DNA from: Cryptomeria japonica
Lineage: Eukaryota > Streptophyta > Pinopsida > Cupressales > Cupressaceae
Assembly: GCF_030272615.1 (NCBI RefSeq)
Contig: NC_081415.1
Coordinates: 105,971,796 to 106,035,795, forward strand
Direction of reading: 5' to 3'
Length of the DNA stretch: 64,000 nucleotides
In this document: positions 32,622 to 44,351 of the stretch, piece by piece
Position numbering within the stretch: position 1 is the first letter of the stretch
Layout of the letters: every line of letters starts with the position of its first letter
Notes under the pieces: model-generated
What the model saw: the letters and a program-made list of their open reading frames with translations, nothing else
The model's database searches: none
What the model was told of the DNA's origin: nothing
Position numbers and translations under genes: made by a program

Positions 32622-35600
32622 ATGGCTTCTGCATCACACTCCAGTTCTAGTGCACTTGTTGATTCAGTGGATTTTATCCAACAGAAGATGAAATACAATG
32701 CCCTATCCCAAATACCCACTAGAGTTAAAGTGGAAGGTGATATTTCAAGGTACATTGATTGTAAATTGGAAGACCTAGGATCTCTAGTGATCCATTCTCA
32801 GCTAGGTCTATTCTGCAGGGATGACAAGAAGATCAAACCTGAATACAACATCCTGGAAAGGAAAAAACTTCACAATGCGGTGTATTTTCTTGAAGAGTTC
32901 ACAAAAGATCACATTCGCATTATCCTGAGTAAAGTACATGGAGACAAAATGTATCTCGAGAGAACACATGACATTACACCTGAAGATATTCATGTTGTCA
33001 CCTGTTTCTGCAATACTGGTGAAGTGCCAGCCCTAAGGAAAGTCATCAAGACTGAAATGACTAAGCTCACCGGTTTAGTGAGTGACCAACGAAGAATGAC
33101 CATTAACACCATCAAGGATGATTTGGTCAAGTATGCTTGAATGGTGATCCGATACCGGATGTTCTATGCTAGCAGAATAAACTTTGTTTCTGCAGCTGCG
33201 ATGAATGCCACCTACAGAATGATCATGGAAGATGCCTCATTTGATCTATGCACTTGTATGCAAAGGCAACTTCTGGTAAACCTGAAGTCTATCAAATAGG
33301 ACAATGCCTTAAGATTTAAATTTGGACAACTATTGGTAGGTCTTTTTTTCTACTTTCAAGGCTATTTTCCAAGAGTCGGTGATATTCAATGGTCTGCTGA
33401 CCAATCAATTACCAAAAAAATCAGAGAAAGTCTTCAAGCAGTGGGAACCGGATATCCTGAAGTCTTGAATAAATACTTTGATGAATTCAATCGGAAGATG
33501 AGCCAACGAATGAGGATATCTGGCGAAATTGTTATGAAGTATGAAGAGGACATTTGCTTTACTATCAGAGTAGATAAGTGCATAATGGAGGCGGTGGAGC
33601 CCAGAAAAGAAAAAGTTGAACCCATGGGATATGAGGTGATGTATGACATGCTAGATGGGTATGCCTCTACACTACTTGCCTCGCCTCTTGATCCGAAGAA
33701 GAAAAGACCCGGTACTTACTTGGAAAGGATAAAACCGGTTGAAGAACCTTCAGTGAAGAAGGGAAAGGCAGTGCCATCGATATTAGGACTGGTTACCTCT
33801 GCAAGTCCTAAAGTGACCAAGCGGTCACCTGCCAAGAAGAAACTGGAAGCTGCACCTACCAAGGTCTTTGAAAGAAAGCAGAAGACTAAGAGAAACTCAC
33901 CAGATTCTGAAGATACAGAACCTAAAGTGCAGCCTAAAAAGACTAGGCAAACAAGGAAGAAGATAAAGACAACCAGCAATAAACCGACATCGTCAGCATT
34001 GATAAATATAGACATTTCCTCTTACAAACCATTGACACATTGTCAAAGGACTATCAAGAATATTAGGAGAAAAGTGCTATGTGATTTAATAGATCATTTT
34101 GATGATTTTAATGACAATGAAAAGGAGGAAGTCGAATAGGATGTTATTCAATATCTATGTATTAATGACCGGTCGCCATCAAAAATTACATTTGTGACAC
34201 TAGATTCTTTATACAATTCTTAAATAACAAATGGCGCATTGCCATAGAAAAGGAACAGGAAATAAGAGAGAAAATCTTTGCACAATATTTTCCTGATTTG
34301 TCAAATTCTAAGCTCTATGAAATTATGGATAAATACAAAGGTTTCTTCTTCATGAGAAGAAGAAGACTCTTGTTATTGGAAGGGAAAGTCTCTAAAGTGG
34401 TGAAAGGTACACACTCACATGCCAAAGCTGCTCTAAGATTGCACCAAGTGTCTGAATACAACAAGAAGGATGAACAAGAACTAGAAACCAGAAAAACAGA
34501 TGAGGTATACGACGGTGAAGGAGAACCAGTTACTGAACAGATGGACACTATTGACATTGATGCTTTGGATGGTAAAAATGTCACTCCGGATGCAGCAAAG
34601 GAAAAGGCTAATAAAGAGAGAGTGGACAAGGAGAAACAAGATAGAGAAAAGGCTGACAAAGTGCAAGCAGAGAAAGAGAAAAAGAAAGATGAAGAGAAGA
34701 AGAAAAAAGAAGATGAGAAGAAGAAATAGGAAGAGGAGAAGAATAAACATGAAGAGGAGAAGAAGAAACAGGAAGAGGAGAAGAAGAAACAGAAAGAGGA
34801 GAAGAAGAAATAGGAAGAGAAAAAGAAGAAACAGGAAGAGGAGAAGGAGAAACAGGAAGAGGAGAAGAAGAAACAGGAAGAGGAGAAAAATAAGGCAGAA
34901 GAGGAAAAGCAAAGAGTTGAAGAAAAGAAGGAAGCAACAAAGAGCACACATGTGGAGACACCAAAGGCAATTGGTTGTCAAGCCAAACCGGCTGACATTA
35001 CCAGTCCTATTGACCTCCAATCTGCAAATGAATCGGAGCTGCTCCAAAGCATTAAGCTAGCACAAGAGCGACTGGAAGCATTAAGGAGGAAAAAGGAGAA
35101 AGATGTTATTCAAACTACGATTGAAACTCTTACCAGTTTGATTCATGGTAATAACCTCACCAGTACCGATTCCTCTTTGGCCCAACTAAAACTTCTATGC
35201 ACAGTTGTGGAGGACCAGGTACAATTCCTGGAAGAGGTTGCTGAAGCTAATGCATAGAAGAAGCATCAAAAGGAACTAAACACTTCCTCAGTGAAGAAAC
35301 TGAACGAGCTCTAGTTTGAACTTCAGAAAGAACAAAAGGACATAAGAGATGCTATGGATGAGGGAAAACTACTTCTTAGTAAGATAAGACAACCCCATCT
35401 TTTTTGTGATGATGTGCTTGCACAGAAGGAAAAACTACAATCTAATTTGTAGGCATATATAAGCACCTTTAAGATGCCTTATGATTCTTTCACTACATAT
35501 GGGCAAATTGTTCACCGGTTTTAGCTCCAGTCTGCCAGAATTGAAGTAGTGATTTGCAACCAGACTAGAGATTTGCAGGAACTTCAACTGATTCTACTAC

Positions 35601-35818
35601 CCAGACTGCAAATACTTTAGAAGTGCTATCTTAATCCGGATGCCTTAACGGTCACTCAAGATATGAGCACAATTGATGCCATGGAAGAATAGGTATCCCA
35701 AATGCAAATGGAAAGTGAGGTGGCTACCTCATTACTTGAGTCATGGTCCTTATCCATGAAGACCTTTATGTAGGATTTTAAATCAGTTTTTGATAAGTTT
35801 CACTCATTATTGTCATAA
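32622..35818 (+). pseudogene. Element C accessory ORF, unknown family (about 1,065 codons)
   Basis: The chosen ATG at 32622 gives 'MASASHSSSSALVDSVDFIQ'. The frame is also open upstream to 32454 without a better start. It reads to 34139 with stops at 33138 and 33298. A one-base shift near 34210 leads to a second frame running to TAA at 35816 with further stops. The first half is globular ('ISRYIDCKLEDLGSLVIHSQ', 'YPEVLNKYFDEFNRKMSQRM'). A Lys/Arg-rich basic section follows (about 33700-33990), then the Glu/Lys repeat (34690-34925), then a coiled-coil C-terminus ('LAQERLEALRRKKEKD'). No retroviral enzyme motif, membrane segment or known domain was recognised. It lies 416 bp after gag and could need its own RNA or re-initiation. 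Confidence 0.7.
34690..34925 (+). repeat. In-frame 18-bp coding minisatellite (EEKKKQ units)
   Basis: About a dozen imperfect copies of GAAGAGGAGAAGAAGAAA plus CAG-type codons encode a Glu/Lys/Gln hexapeptide repeat inside C's accessory ORF. Two CAG codons have become TAG. Long open frames on the other strand and in another plus frame here arise only from this repeat composition. Confidence 0.85.
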
Positions 35819-36093
35819 ACATTTATTATATTAATGATAATGAGAGACAGGGGTTGCAGTACTTTGTCATTGTTCGCAAAGGGGGAGTAGTATTTTGTAT
35901 TTAAAATTTTGATGAATGTCATGTATACTTTCATGTTATCTCTTTAAGGGAGTAGTATACACTGTATTTTCTGCAAAAGGGATAGTGTATATGCTTGGGT
36001 GGAGTAATTTTGATTATGGCATATTTTTTTGTTGTAAAACACTTAGATGTCAAAATTTTCCTAAGTGTTACCATCAATGCCAAAGGGGGAGAT

Positions 36094-37241
36094 TGTTGGC
36101 ATTTCTGATGATGATGTTGTGATTGTCATTGATGGACGCACACTTTCTTTGAGATCACTTTTTGTATGTATGAGTTATGCTCAACCGGTAATTGTTCCAA
36201 CTGGTATTATGTATTATAGTCTTTAGACTATCGGTGTTTTGCAAAAAGTGTTTACCGATCTCAAGTGGTATGAAGACCCAAAGCGGTATGAAGACCTCAA
36301 GTGGTTCGAGGATCTCAAACAGTATGAAGGAACTAAAACAACAATTATCATTTTCCCAGTCTTCATTTTGACAACCGGTAATCAGTTAAATGTATGAACC
36401 AGTATTACTCTGTAATGAGTTACCATCCATTATTTTTGTGATGAGATATCATCCACTGACACTTTGACTGTGATTCTGTGCCATGTTACCAAATGTGTCT
36501 AGATGCACTGAACCTAGGAACTTGCAATGTAATCCTATTGGACCGACATGAAATCAAATTCCTTTATAAGGACATCATGTCTAGGGTTTTAGGAGAAGTT
36601 AGGGTTTTAGGTGGTTGATGAGGTTTTTGTATGTGCGATCATAGAAGAAGATTAGGTTTGTGTGAAGAAATAGAGTGTGGAGATACTAAAGAAAAAAATA
36701 ATACTAAATGTGCATTAACAATGAGCTATCAAGGATCTAACCAAGCATATTGTGCTAGTATCTAAATCACTCACTTGTTTATTACTCACATCTTTGACAA
36801 ATCTGAAACCCTTAACTGGGTAGGCCTGGCAAACCCTTTGTAAAATCTTCTAACAAGATGGTTCACAAATGTGGATCTGAAATCCTCTCACAAGGTAGTC
36901 TTTAATCGGACTTATCTCCTAACAAAGATCAAGATTCCTAACAGGATCTGTTCTGGTGAAGAACATTGTATGACCTTAACCGGTCTGGTTTCTATTTTGC
37001 AGATAGTTACTTTTGAGTTTTAGCTCACTGTGGTTTTTCCCATTTGGGTTTCCACATCAAAAACTCTTGTGTTATGGTGATTGTGCTCTTGTGGGTGAAT
37101 GCTTTATTTTTTGTTTGGATTATATTTGTCTTAATCAATTTGTTAGTAAATCTATTATACTAGTTGACTGCTAAACTATTTAAGTGTTTAAGTTCAGTAA
37201 TTTTTGGTATACTAATTCACCCCCCCTCTTAGTATTCATCA
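36094..37241 (+). repeat. Element C 3' LTR (1,148 bp)
   Basis: Starts TGTTGGCATTTC, directly after the purine run AAAGGGGGAGAT, and ends ...TAGTATTCATCA. The 18-bp units recur at 36256-36327 and the TATA box near 36563-36570. An extra roughly 300 bp (about 36865-37160) absent from the 5' LTR holds 'ttttcccatttgggtttcca', which is also related to B's LTR. Confidence 0.92.
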
Positions 37242-37603
37242 AAAATCCTTCACGTGCACAAGCCTGATGTGGCAACATGATCTGATCTTCATTTCAATGC
37301 TAACTCATCGCAGTATGTTGTTGGTCGAATCACACAGACTTGAAATGCATCAACTAGAAACCCTGAAGTTGAGACTACCAATCGGTAGTCATATCAAATG
37401 AAACCCCAATACAAAATTTGTATATACCGGTTCACCTTTTCGCATATACTGGTTCATATCATCATATCAGTTCACTTCATACCATCATACCGGTTCTCTT
37501 GCCAGTTTTATTTCTTCAATATACCAGTTCATACTTCAGCATATTGACATCAATGACAACATACAATATCATCATGTCATCAAACTCTGCACATGTGCCA
37601 ACA

Positions 37604-37620
37604 ATCTCCCCCTTTGGCAT
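37604..37620 (-). promoter_or_regulatory. Polypurine tract of copia B
   Basis: The minus strand reads CCAAAGGGGGAGAT just upstream of the 3' LTR start TGTTGGCACATG (37603). The tract primes plus-strand DNA synthesis in LTR elements. C carries the same tract before its own 3' LTR (36078-36093). Confidence 0.85.
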
Positions 37621-37867
37621 TGATGGCAATATACAAAGATATCTCTCCGCTTCACATCTTCTCCCCAATATCTTCCATATTATATCTTCAAAACTAGAGA
37701 TATCTTCTCTGCTTCACATATTCTCCCCCTTTGACAGCAATGCCAAAGTGAAGGCATAAATATCCATGTTTCATTATGCTGCTCCCCCTAAGGAGTAGCA
37801 TCCTTCAACACACCAATACTGAAAAGATTTGACAATGCAATACCTAACTGGTGTGGAGCACATACCT

Positions 37868-39735
37868 TCAGTTTATCTCTTGAAGGGGAAGCACCCCTAA
37901 TTTATCTCTTAAATAGGTAAATGTAGCCTTTGGTAGAGGCTTGGTGAATATATCTGCTAACTACTCCTTACTGGAAACATGTTCCAATACAACCTTTGTT
38001 CTAAACTTTCTCCCTCAAGAAATGATACTTGAGCTCAAAGTGCTTGGTTCTAGCATGCAATACAATATTCTTGGAAATATTAATTGCACTTGTGTTATCA
38101 CAAAATATACTCACCAGTTTAGATACAATGACTTTGAAACCGCTTAATACATGCTTCATCCAAATTGTCTGAGTGCAGTTCATAGATGTTGCTACATATT
38201 CTACTTCTATTGTAGACTGAGAGATACAACTCTGCTTCTTACTCATCCATGAGACTAGTCTACCACCAAGAAAGAATGCACCACTGGTTGTTCTCTTCCA
38301 GTCGTCCACATTACCAGCCCAATCGGCATTTGTAAACACTTTGAGATTGAACTCATTACTATATGGATACAATAATCCATAATCTATAGTTCCCTTCAAA
38401 TATCTAAGAATCCGCTTGACTGCTACCAAGTGGGATTCTCTTGGACTTTTCTGGAAATGTGCAGCAATGCGCACTATATGTGCTATCTTTGGTCTGATGT
38501 GTACTATATAGTGCAACTTACCAATCATTGACTGGTATTGCTTCTCATTCACCAATGCTAAGTCATCATCTTTTGACAATTTACAACCGGTCATCATCGG
38601 TGTACCAACCGGTTTACTGTCTTCCATGCCAAAGGTCTTCAACACTTCTTTGACATACTTGGATTGAGTGATAAAGATACCATCTTTCATTTGTTGAATT
38701 TGTAGTCTAATGAAGAACTTAATCTCTCCGATTAGTGACATCTCAAATTCCTTCTTCATCTCATCTACAAATGCATGACTCATCTTGTCATCTCCACCAA
38801 AAATTATATCATCAACAAACACTTCACAGATCAGAATCTGATCTCCTTCTGACTTTAGATAGATATTGCTATCTTCACTTGCTCTTTAAAATCCAATCTT
38901 TACAAGATGGGAGTGTAAACATTCATACCATGCTCTAGGTGCTGGCTTCAATCCATACAAGGCTTTATGTAGCCTACACACCATATCATTATCTTTTGAT
39001 AGGGCAAACCCATCTGGTTTCTCTATATACACTTCCTCTTCAAGTATTCCATTCAAGAATGCATATTTCACATTCATCCGATACACTTTGAATCCCTTGA
39101 AGGCTGCATATGCAAGTAGAATTCAAACTCCTTCCAATCTAGCTACTGGAGCAAAGGTTTCTCCATAGTCTTCTCCTTCTTCTTGAGCATATCCCTTACA
39201 TACCAATCTTTCTTTGTTTCTTACCATTGTGCCATCTTCATTTAGCTTGTTTCTAAAAACCCATTTGGTGCCAATAACATTTTTGTGCTCCCGTCTAGGT
39301 ACCAAAGACCATGTACCATTCTTTTCTAGCTAGTCAAGTTCCTCTTCCATAGCCTTAACCCAGTCTTCATCTTTGTGTGCCTTTTTAAATGTTTTGGGCT
39401 CAAATTCAAAGATGATACAAGAATTTTCTCTAACTTTTCTTCTTGTAAGAATTCTTGCATCCTTATCTCCTATGATCTGCTTTGGATCATGATGTAGCTT
39501 TACATACCTAGGAATGATCTTGGTTGATTCCTTTTTCTTTTCCTCTTCATCCTCATCTTCATCTTCATCTACATCAACAGCTACTAGTGTAGAAGCACTG
39601 TTACTTGTACTTGGTTATTTTGCAACTGGTTCCCAGAAGGTTACATCTAGTTCATCTACCGCTCGCTCATTGCTGGTTTCCTTAGGTTTCTCAGAGGTTT
39701 CATCAACTCTAACATTGATACTTTCAAAAATTCTC
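37868..39735 (-). pseudogene. Copia B reverse transcriptase and RNase H
   Basis: After an acidic Asp/Glu linker near 39530-39590, the frame reads '[20 protein letters not shown]', '[10 protein letters not shown]', 'KALYGLKPAPRAWYE' and, near 38820, 'FVDDIIFGG', the RT catalytic box. RNase H follows with 'TNADWAGNVDDWKRTTSG', 'QSTIEVEYVAT' and 'IFCDNTSAINISKN'. The frame stops at 38001. A shifted frame continues with 'VVLEHVSSKE' and 'LADIFTKPLPKATF' to about 37868. Stops also lie near 39120 and 38885. Confidence 0.9.
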
Positions 39736-40427
39736 TACATCCTTTTTTTAAAACACTTGAGAGCTTTGCTCTTGGTGGAATACCCTAGGAATATTCCCTC
39801 ATCACATTTTGCATCAAACTTGCTCTGGTGTTTACTCCTCTTGATATAACATTTGCTACCAAACACTCTAAAGTAGCTTACTACAGGAGTATTACCAGTC
39901 CAATACTCATAAGGAGGTTTATCCTTACCTTTCTTGATGAATACCCAGTTCATAAAGTAGACTGCAGTGCTCACCACTTCTCTCTAAGAAGTGTGAACAA
40001 CCTTCCCTTGAATCAACATCATTTTGGCTACTTCAACTACAGTCCGGTTTTTTCTTTCTGCTAGGCCATTCTTTTGTGGAGTCTGGGGTTGCAGATAGTT
40101 GCCTCTTGATGTCGTTCTCTTCATAGTAATTGAAATCTCCAGAATTGAACTCACCTCCTTGGTCGGTTCTAAGGCATTTGATCCTCTTACCACTTTCCTT
40201 TTCAACTAGTGCTCTGAAGGCTTTGAACTTTCCAAAAGCTTCAGACTTATCTTTCAAGAATGTGACCCACATCATTCTTGAGCAATCATCAGTAAGAATC
40301 ATAAAGTACCTATCTCCCTGATACTCCTAGTTTTCATAGGACCACACAAATCAGTATGCACAAGATCAAGTAAATTATCTGTTGTGAAAGATTTACCTTT
40401 GAAGGTTGAGGAAGACATTTTCCCCAG
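39736..40427 (-). pseudogene. Copia B integrase core with paired frameshifts
   Basis: The core reads 'LVHTDLCGPM' (first Asp) in the main frame. After a one-base shift near 40318 it reads 'MILTDDCSRMMWVTFL' and 'KCLRTDQGGEFNSGDF' (second Asp). After a second shift near 40085 the main frame returns with 'NGLAERKNRTVV' (catalytic Glu) and 'VFGSKCYIKRSKHQSKFDAK'. All three catalytic acidic residues are preserved. Stops near 39982 and 39735 are also present. Confidence 0.88.
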
Positions 40428-41024
40428 TCAACATTCTCTGCACAAAGGATTCTCCAGTTTATTCAGCATAGACAATCCTCTAACTGCCTTGATCTTACTA
40501 GCCTTCACAATATTATCAAAATTTACATGGTAGAATCTCCTATGCCATATCCAACTATCATCAAACTTAGCCATTAGACATTGACTAATATTTGTATTTA
40601 ATTGAAATAATTTACCTTTGGTCTGCATACTAGTGGCCATCAATTCACCACTCTTTCCTTTTATTTTTCACACTCCATCTTTGAATTCCAGAGTGAGTCC
40701 TTTATCATTCAGTCGAGCAACACTCAAAAGGTTATGCCTGAGACCTTCTACCCAATACACATTATTAGCACTTTTTTTTCCATTTAAAGAGATGGACCCT
40801 TTTCCTTTTATCATACATGGTGCATCATTACGAAATCGGACTACACCTCCATCATACTCTTCCAGAGACAAAACATTTCTCTGGTCACCAATCATATGGT
40901 GAGAACAACCACTATCAATAATCCACTCATTAGAATTATCAAAGTGGGAGACAAGAGCCTTCTTGTCTGACACTTATTCCTTGACGGCTACAAACACTAT
41001 GTCTTCGCTTTCTTCATCTTCCGA
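40428..41024 (-). pseudogene. Copia B protease and pre-integrase domain
   Basis: In the gag frame, 'WIIDSGCSHHMIGDQ' near 40930 is the aspartic protease active site (D-S-G). 'HNLLSVARLNDKGLTLEF' marks the end of the domain. The zinc-binding pre-integrase segment follows with 'WIWHRRFYHVNFDNIVK' and 'NPLCREC', giving the two His and two Cys of the HHCC domain. A stop lies near 40975 and others near 40665 and 40428. Confidence 0.88.
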
Positions 41025-41960
41025 TTAATCATCAGTGACACCTTCATCAACTGCAACAAGATAGTTTCTCCTATTTCCTCCTTTGAACTTTTTGAACCTC
41101 TCTGGTTTGTCCTTATTATCACTATTGAGACTGTTGACAGCAATGTGTCCTATCCTATTACAAGAAAAGCATTTCAAAGGGAGCTTACCTCTATATTTTC
41201 CAGTTCCCTTAGGAAGCCTCTTTGCTAGAAGAGCTTCAAATTCCATCAGGATCTCCTCATCATCCATATCTCTGCTTTTTCTAGGTTCATAGCTGGTACT
41301 AGCTTCTTTACCCTTTCTAGATAGTGTAGTAGATGCTCTAAAGGTTGAATCAGTCTTCTGAACACTGTCATCATAATTGTTTAGCTCATATGCAGTCAAC
41401 TTAGCAATTATAGAATCAAGTGACACCTTTGTCTTGTCAATAGATCTCAACTCCTGAATAGTGGCAACCCTTATTGCATAGACCGGTAATAAGGTTCTTA
41501 AAACTTTTCTAAGAATGGTGGAATCATCCATTGTACCTCCTGCACTCTTGATGTCTCCAACAATAGTTTTAATCCTTATCCCATATTGTTGAATGGTCTC
41601 TCCTTAAACCGTATACATGTCTTCAAACTTTCCTCTAAGGCTTTCTTCCTTAGCTTGCTTTACATGATCATCACCACCATAGATAGACTCCAGAGTATCC
41701 CATACATATTTGGGATTGTCTTTTTCCTGAACATCTATAAACTCAATATCAGATATACTACTCATAAGAGATTCCACGACTTGCCCATTCCCCTAAATTT
41801 CTCTTCTTTGATCATTGGTGAGAGTACCGATAGGGACAACATACGCATTCTCAACATAGTTCCAATGTTGAGCACCCATGCTTTTAATGTATATCCTCAT
41901 TCTATCCTTCCATATCTTAAAGTTATCTCTGTTGAACTTAGGACCTTCCCTCTTCATCAT
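41025..41960 (-). pseudogene. Copia B gag
   Basis: Tandem ATGs at 41960 and 41957 open 'MKREGPKFNRDNFKIWKDRM', the N-terminal gag motif of copia. Reading continues to 'NPKYVWDTLESIYGGDD'. Stops lie near 41795 (Gln codon changed) and 41607. The C-terminal half (41531-41025) has 'LLPVYAIRVATIQELRS' and a zinc knuckle 'CFSCNRIGHIAVNS', in which the last Cys is replaced by Ser. The frame passes a TGA/TAA at 41025 straight into the protease. Confidence 0.88.
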
Positions 41961-42018
41961 TAGAATAGGATCTTTTCCTCAAGAGGTTAAGATTATAGCA
42001 TAGAGGACTTGGAGAATG

Positions 42019-42031
42019 CTCTGATACCAAT
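42019..42031 (-). promoter_or_regulatory. Primer-binding site of copia B
   Basis: The minus strand reads ATTGGTATCAGAGC directly after the LTR end. This is the initiator methionine tRNA site, identical in core to those of C and D. Confidence 0.9.
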
Positions 42032-43537
42032 TGATGAATTATAATAAACAATAAATACTCAATAGATACTAAGAGGGGGGGTGAATCAGTATAGACAAAT
42101 ACTTCTTTAAGAACTTAAATTGCAAAGACTACACTAACTGGTAAACAACATCACCGATTTGAATCAGGACAATACCGATAAAACACAATATGATTGTGAA
42201 AGACATAAACCAGTAACACTTAGATCTTCACAACACCTAATATCTCATTTCCACCTCACCCATATGCATAAACAAGTAATTCATTAGAAATATAATGACC
42301 ACTAGATCAACATGCTTTACCACTTAACAAAAAACACTAAAACATCACATGAAAAAGCATCACACATGACACGCTTATTTTTCATGTGGAAACCCAATTG
42401 GGAAAAACCACAGTTGGGATGAATACCCACAAGTTGTTCTTTGAACTCTTTTGAAGTCTTCTTTGTTAGGAGCTTAGTCTGGTTAAGGACTTTACAACAG
42501 GTTTTGCTACGAACCGATCCTGCTAGGGATCACTCGATTAAGGGATGGCTAAATACCCGGTTAAAGGTTAAAACCCTATTAAAGGTTACCTTGTCAGAGG
42601 ATTTAAAGAACTCAATGATTTTGAGTCACACTATTAAAGGATTTACAAAAAGCCTATTAAAGCTACCTGGTAAAGGGATTTTCCAGCTGCTGAAATGGTT
42701 AAAAGTCAATAGGTAATACATTGATCTGATAACAACACTTAATGCCAAGGCAGATCCACTTTAGCTCCTTTACATCTGTAATCACACTCCGTAGATCCCT
42801 ACTCACTACACTGGCCTAGCAAGAATCAAGTATCTCTTCGCTTGGATACACACATAACATTTACCAACAACTTCACAATGCAAATCATCATCGACCTTAT
42901 AGACAACAATTAGGTTGGTAGCCAAAACCTAAAACCCTAAGCATCTAGGTTAACAATACAGTCGCTCCAATCCTGACCGTTCAATCACATTGTATAGGAT
43001 AAAATAATCTTGAACAAATCTCAAGATGTTCTCCATCGTTCGTTCTTCACCACTTCTAGAAGCTAATAACCCATCACGCGCTCTCCACCATTTACTGCAA
43101 CTTCATACATTCCCGAGGTAGATAGAATCAATCTTCTTCATGCAAGATCCTCAAGGAAATCCTTCACGCCCATAATGCTTTCATGGAAACATGATTGGAT
43201 CTTCATTTCAATGCTAACTCATAGCAGGATGTCATCATTCAAATCACACAGACTTGAAATGCATCAACCGAAAAACTTGAAGCCAAGACTACCAACCGGT
43301 ATTCATATCAAATGAAACCCTGATACAAACTTTGCATATACTGGTTCACATTCTAACATACCAGTTCACCTTTTTGCATATATCGATTCACATCATCATA
43401 CTGGTTCACTTCATACCATCCTACCAGTTCTCTTGCTAGTTTGCTTTCTTCAATATATCGGTTCATACTTCAACATATTGACATCAATGACAACATACAA
43501 TATCATCATGTCATCAAACTCTGCACATATGCCAACA
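42032..43537 (-). repeat. Copia B 5' LTR (1,506 bp)
   Basis: On the minus strand it begins TGTTGGCATATGTG at 43537 and ends ...ATAATTCATCA at 42032, next to the primer site. A purine/pyrimidine asymmetric run 'ctaagagggggggtgaatc' on the plus strand (near 42070) is shared with the LTR ends of C. An array of about 20-23-bp units containing a CGGTTCA or TGGTTCA core lies at about 43338-43470. Confidence 0.9.
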
Positions 43538-43542
43538 CTGAG

Positions 43543-44351
43543 TAGGCCTTGTATTTTTGTTGGATATCCTGAGGGTGTTAAAGCATGTTGATTGATGGAT
43601 CTAGAGACACATGAGGTGTTTATTGAGAGGAGTGTTAATTTTTTAGGAAATCTCTCCTAGATTAACCTCAATTCCTCCTCTACCTTCCTCCATTGTGGAT
43701 ATTGATGAGAGTGATTCAGATGATGAGACTCCTTCAACTCTGACTCATAGGGTTACACCTCCGTAGGTTCCACTAGCAGTTGAGGAGCCTTGTCCTCCAC
43801 CTCCACCTAGACCTCCTTGAGCTCGACAGACACTTGAGTCAGCGAGTTATCTTGTTGGGGATCCTTCAAATACATGGAGGACTTAATCACAACATCAAGA
43901 CCTTCCACATGCATACATTGCTACCACTTCCAATGAACAAAAATTTCAAGAAGCATCAGGGGGTTCCCGAGTGGGACAAAGCTATGGAGGAAGAGTATAG
44001 TTCCTTGATGAGGAACAACACTTGGCAGTTAGTCCCTCTCCCTAAGGGGAGAAAGATGGTTCGATGTAAGTGGATCTATTAGACCAACTTTGTAGCAGAT
44101 GGTAGTGTGGATAAATATAAGGCTCAATTTGTTGTGAAAGGTTTCTCATAGGTTCCAAGTGTTGACTATACTGCGACCTTCGCACCCTTATCCAAGATGA
44201 ACTCCATTCGCTTGACACTTTCTATTGCCACAACTCATGGAGTGTTTTTCTTCATGGGAATCTTGATGAGGAGATATATATGGATCAGCCATAGGGTTTC
44301 ATCAAGGATTCTTCATTGGTTTGTTGACTGCGGAAATGTCTTTATTGCCTT
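43543..44351 (+). pseudogene. Copia A integrase end and first half of reverse transcriptase
   Basis: This block lies between B and D. It starts with a frame matching 'FVGYPEGVKAC' after the integrase. It passes a Pro/Ser-rich linker and reaches 'WDKAMEEEYSSLMRNNTWQL', 'GRKMVRCKWIY' and 'YTATFAPLSKMNSIRL', the N-terminal RT blocks of copia. Stops and at least two frame changes are present. The last codons before D (near 44340) read toward the 'CLYGLKQ' motif, which is completed after D at 51102. Confidence 0.85.

Larger units (their letters stand above)
30037..37241 (+). mobile_element. Element C: gag-only LTR retrotransposon with a large extra ORF
   Basis: A 7.2-kb plus-strand LTR element inside B's 3' LTR. 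Target duplications are gaaat (30032-30036) and aaaat (37242-37246); the matching B LTR at 43160 keeps a single 'gaaat'. It has LTRs, an initiator-Met primer site, a gag-derived ORF, a second large ORF of unknown family and a polypurine tract. No protease, RT, RNase H or integrase was seen in any frame, so it must depend on another element's enzymes. LTR ends, primer site and tract are B-like. Confidence 0.9.
28906..37603 (-). repeat. Copia B 3' LTR, interrupted by element C
   Basis: The LTR lies in two parts, 28906-30036 and 37247-37603. Its plus-strand start TGATGAATAATG matches the right LTR start at 42032, and its end ...GTGCCAACA matches 43537. Alignment by eye is continuous across the gap once C and one target-duplication copy are removed. 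A G-run of about ten bases near 28950 is longer than its counterpart near 42077. Confidence 0.9.
28906..43537 (-). mobile_element. Copia element B, inserted in the integrase of A; split by C
   Basis: A minus-strand Ty1/copia element of about 7.4 kb without C. Its LTRs are 42032-43537 (5') and 28906-30036 plus 37247-37603 (3'). Target duplications are cagag (28901-28905) and ctgag (43538-43542), with one mismatch. Primer site, gag, protease, integrase, RT, RNase H and polypurine tract are all present in order. The coding region is broken only by stops and two or three small frameshifts. It is the best preserved autonomous-type element in the window. Confidence 0.93.

Noticed and set aside
34315-35060. 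Long open frames on both strands (Phe/Ser-rich on minus, Arg-rich on plus)
   Set aside because: They mirror the 18-bp Glu/Lys repeat of the accessory ORF; their composition is an artefact of the repeat.
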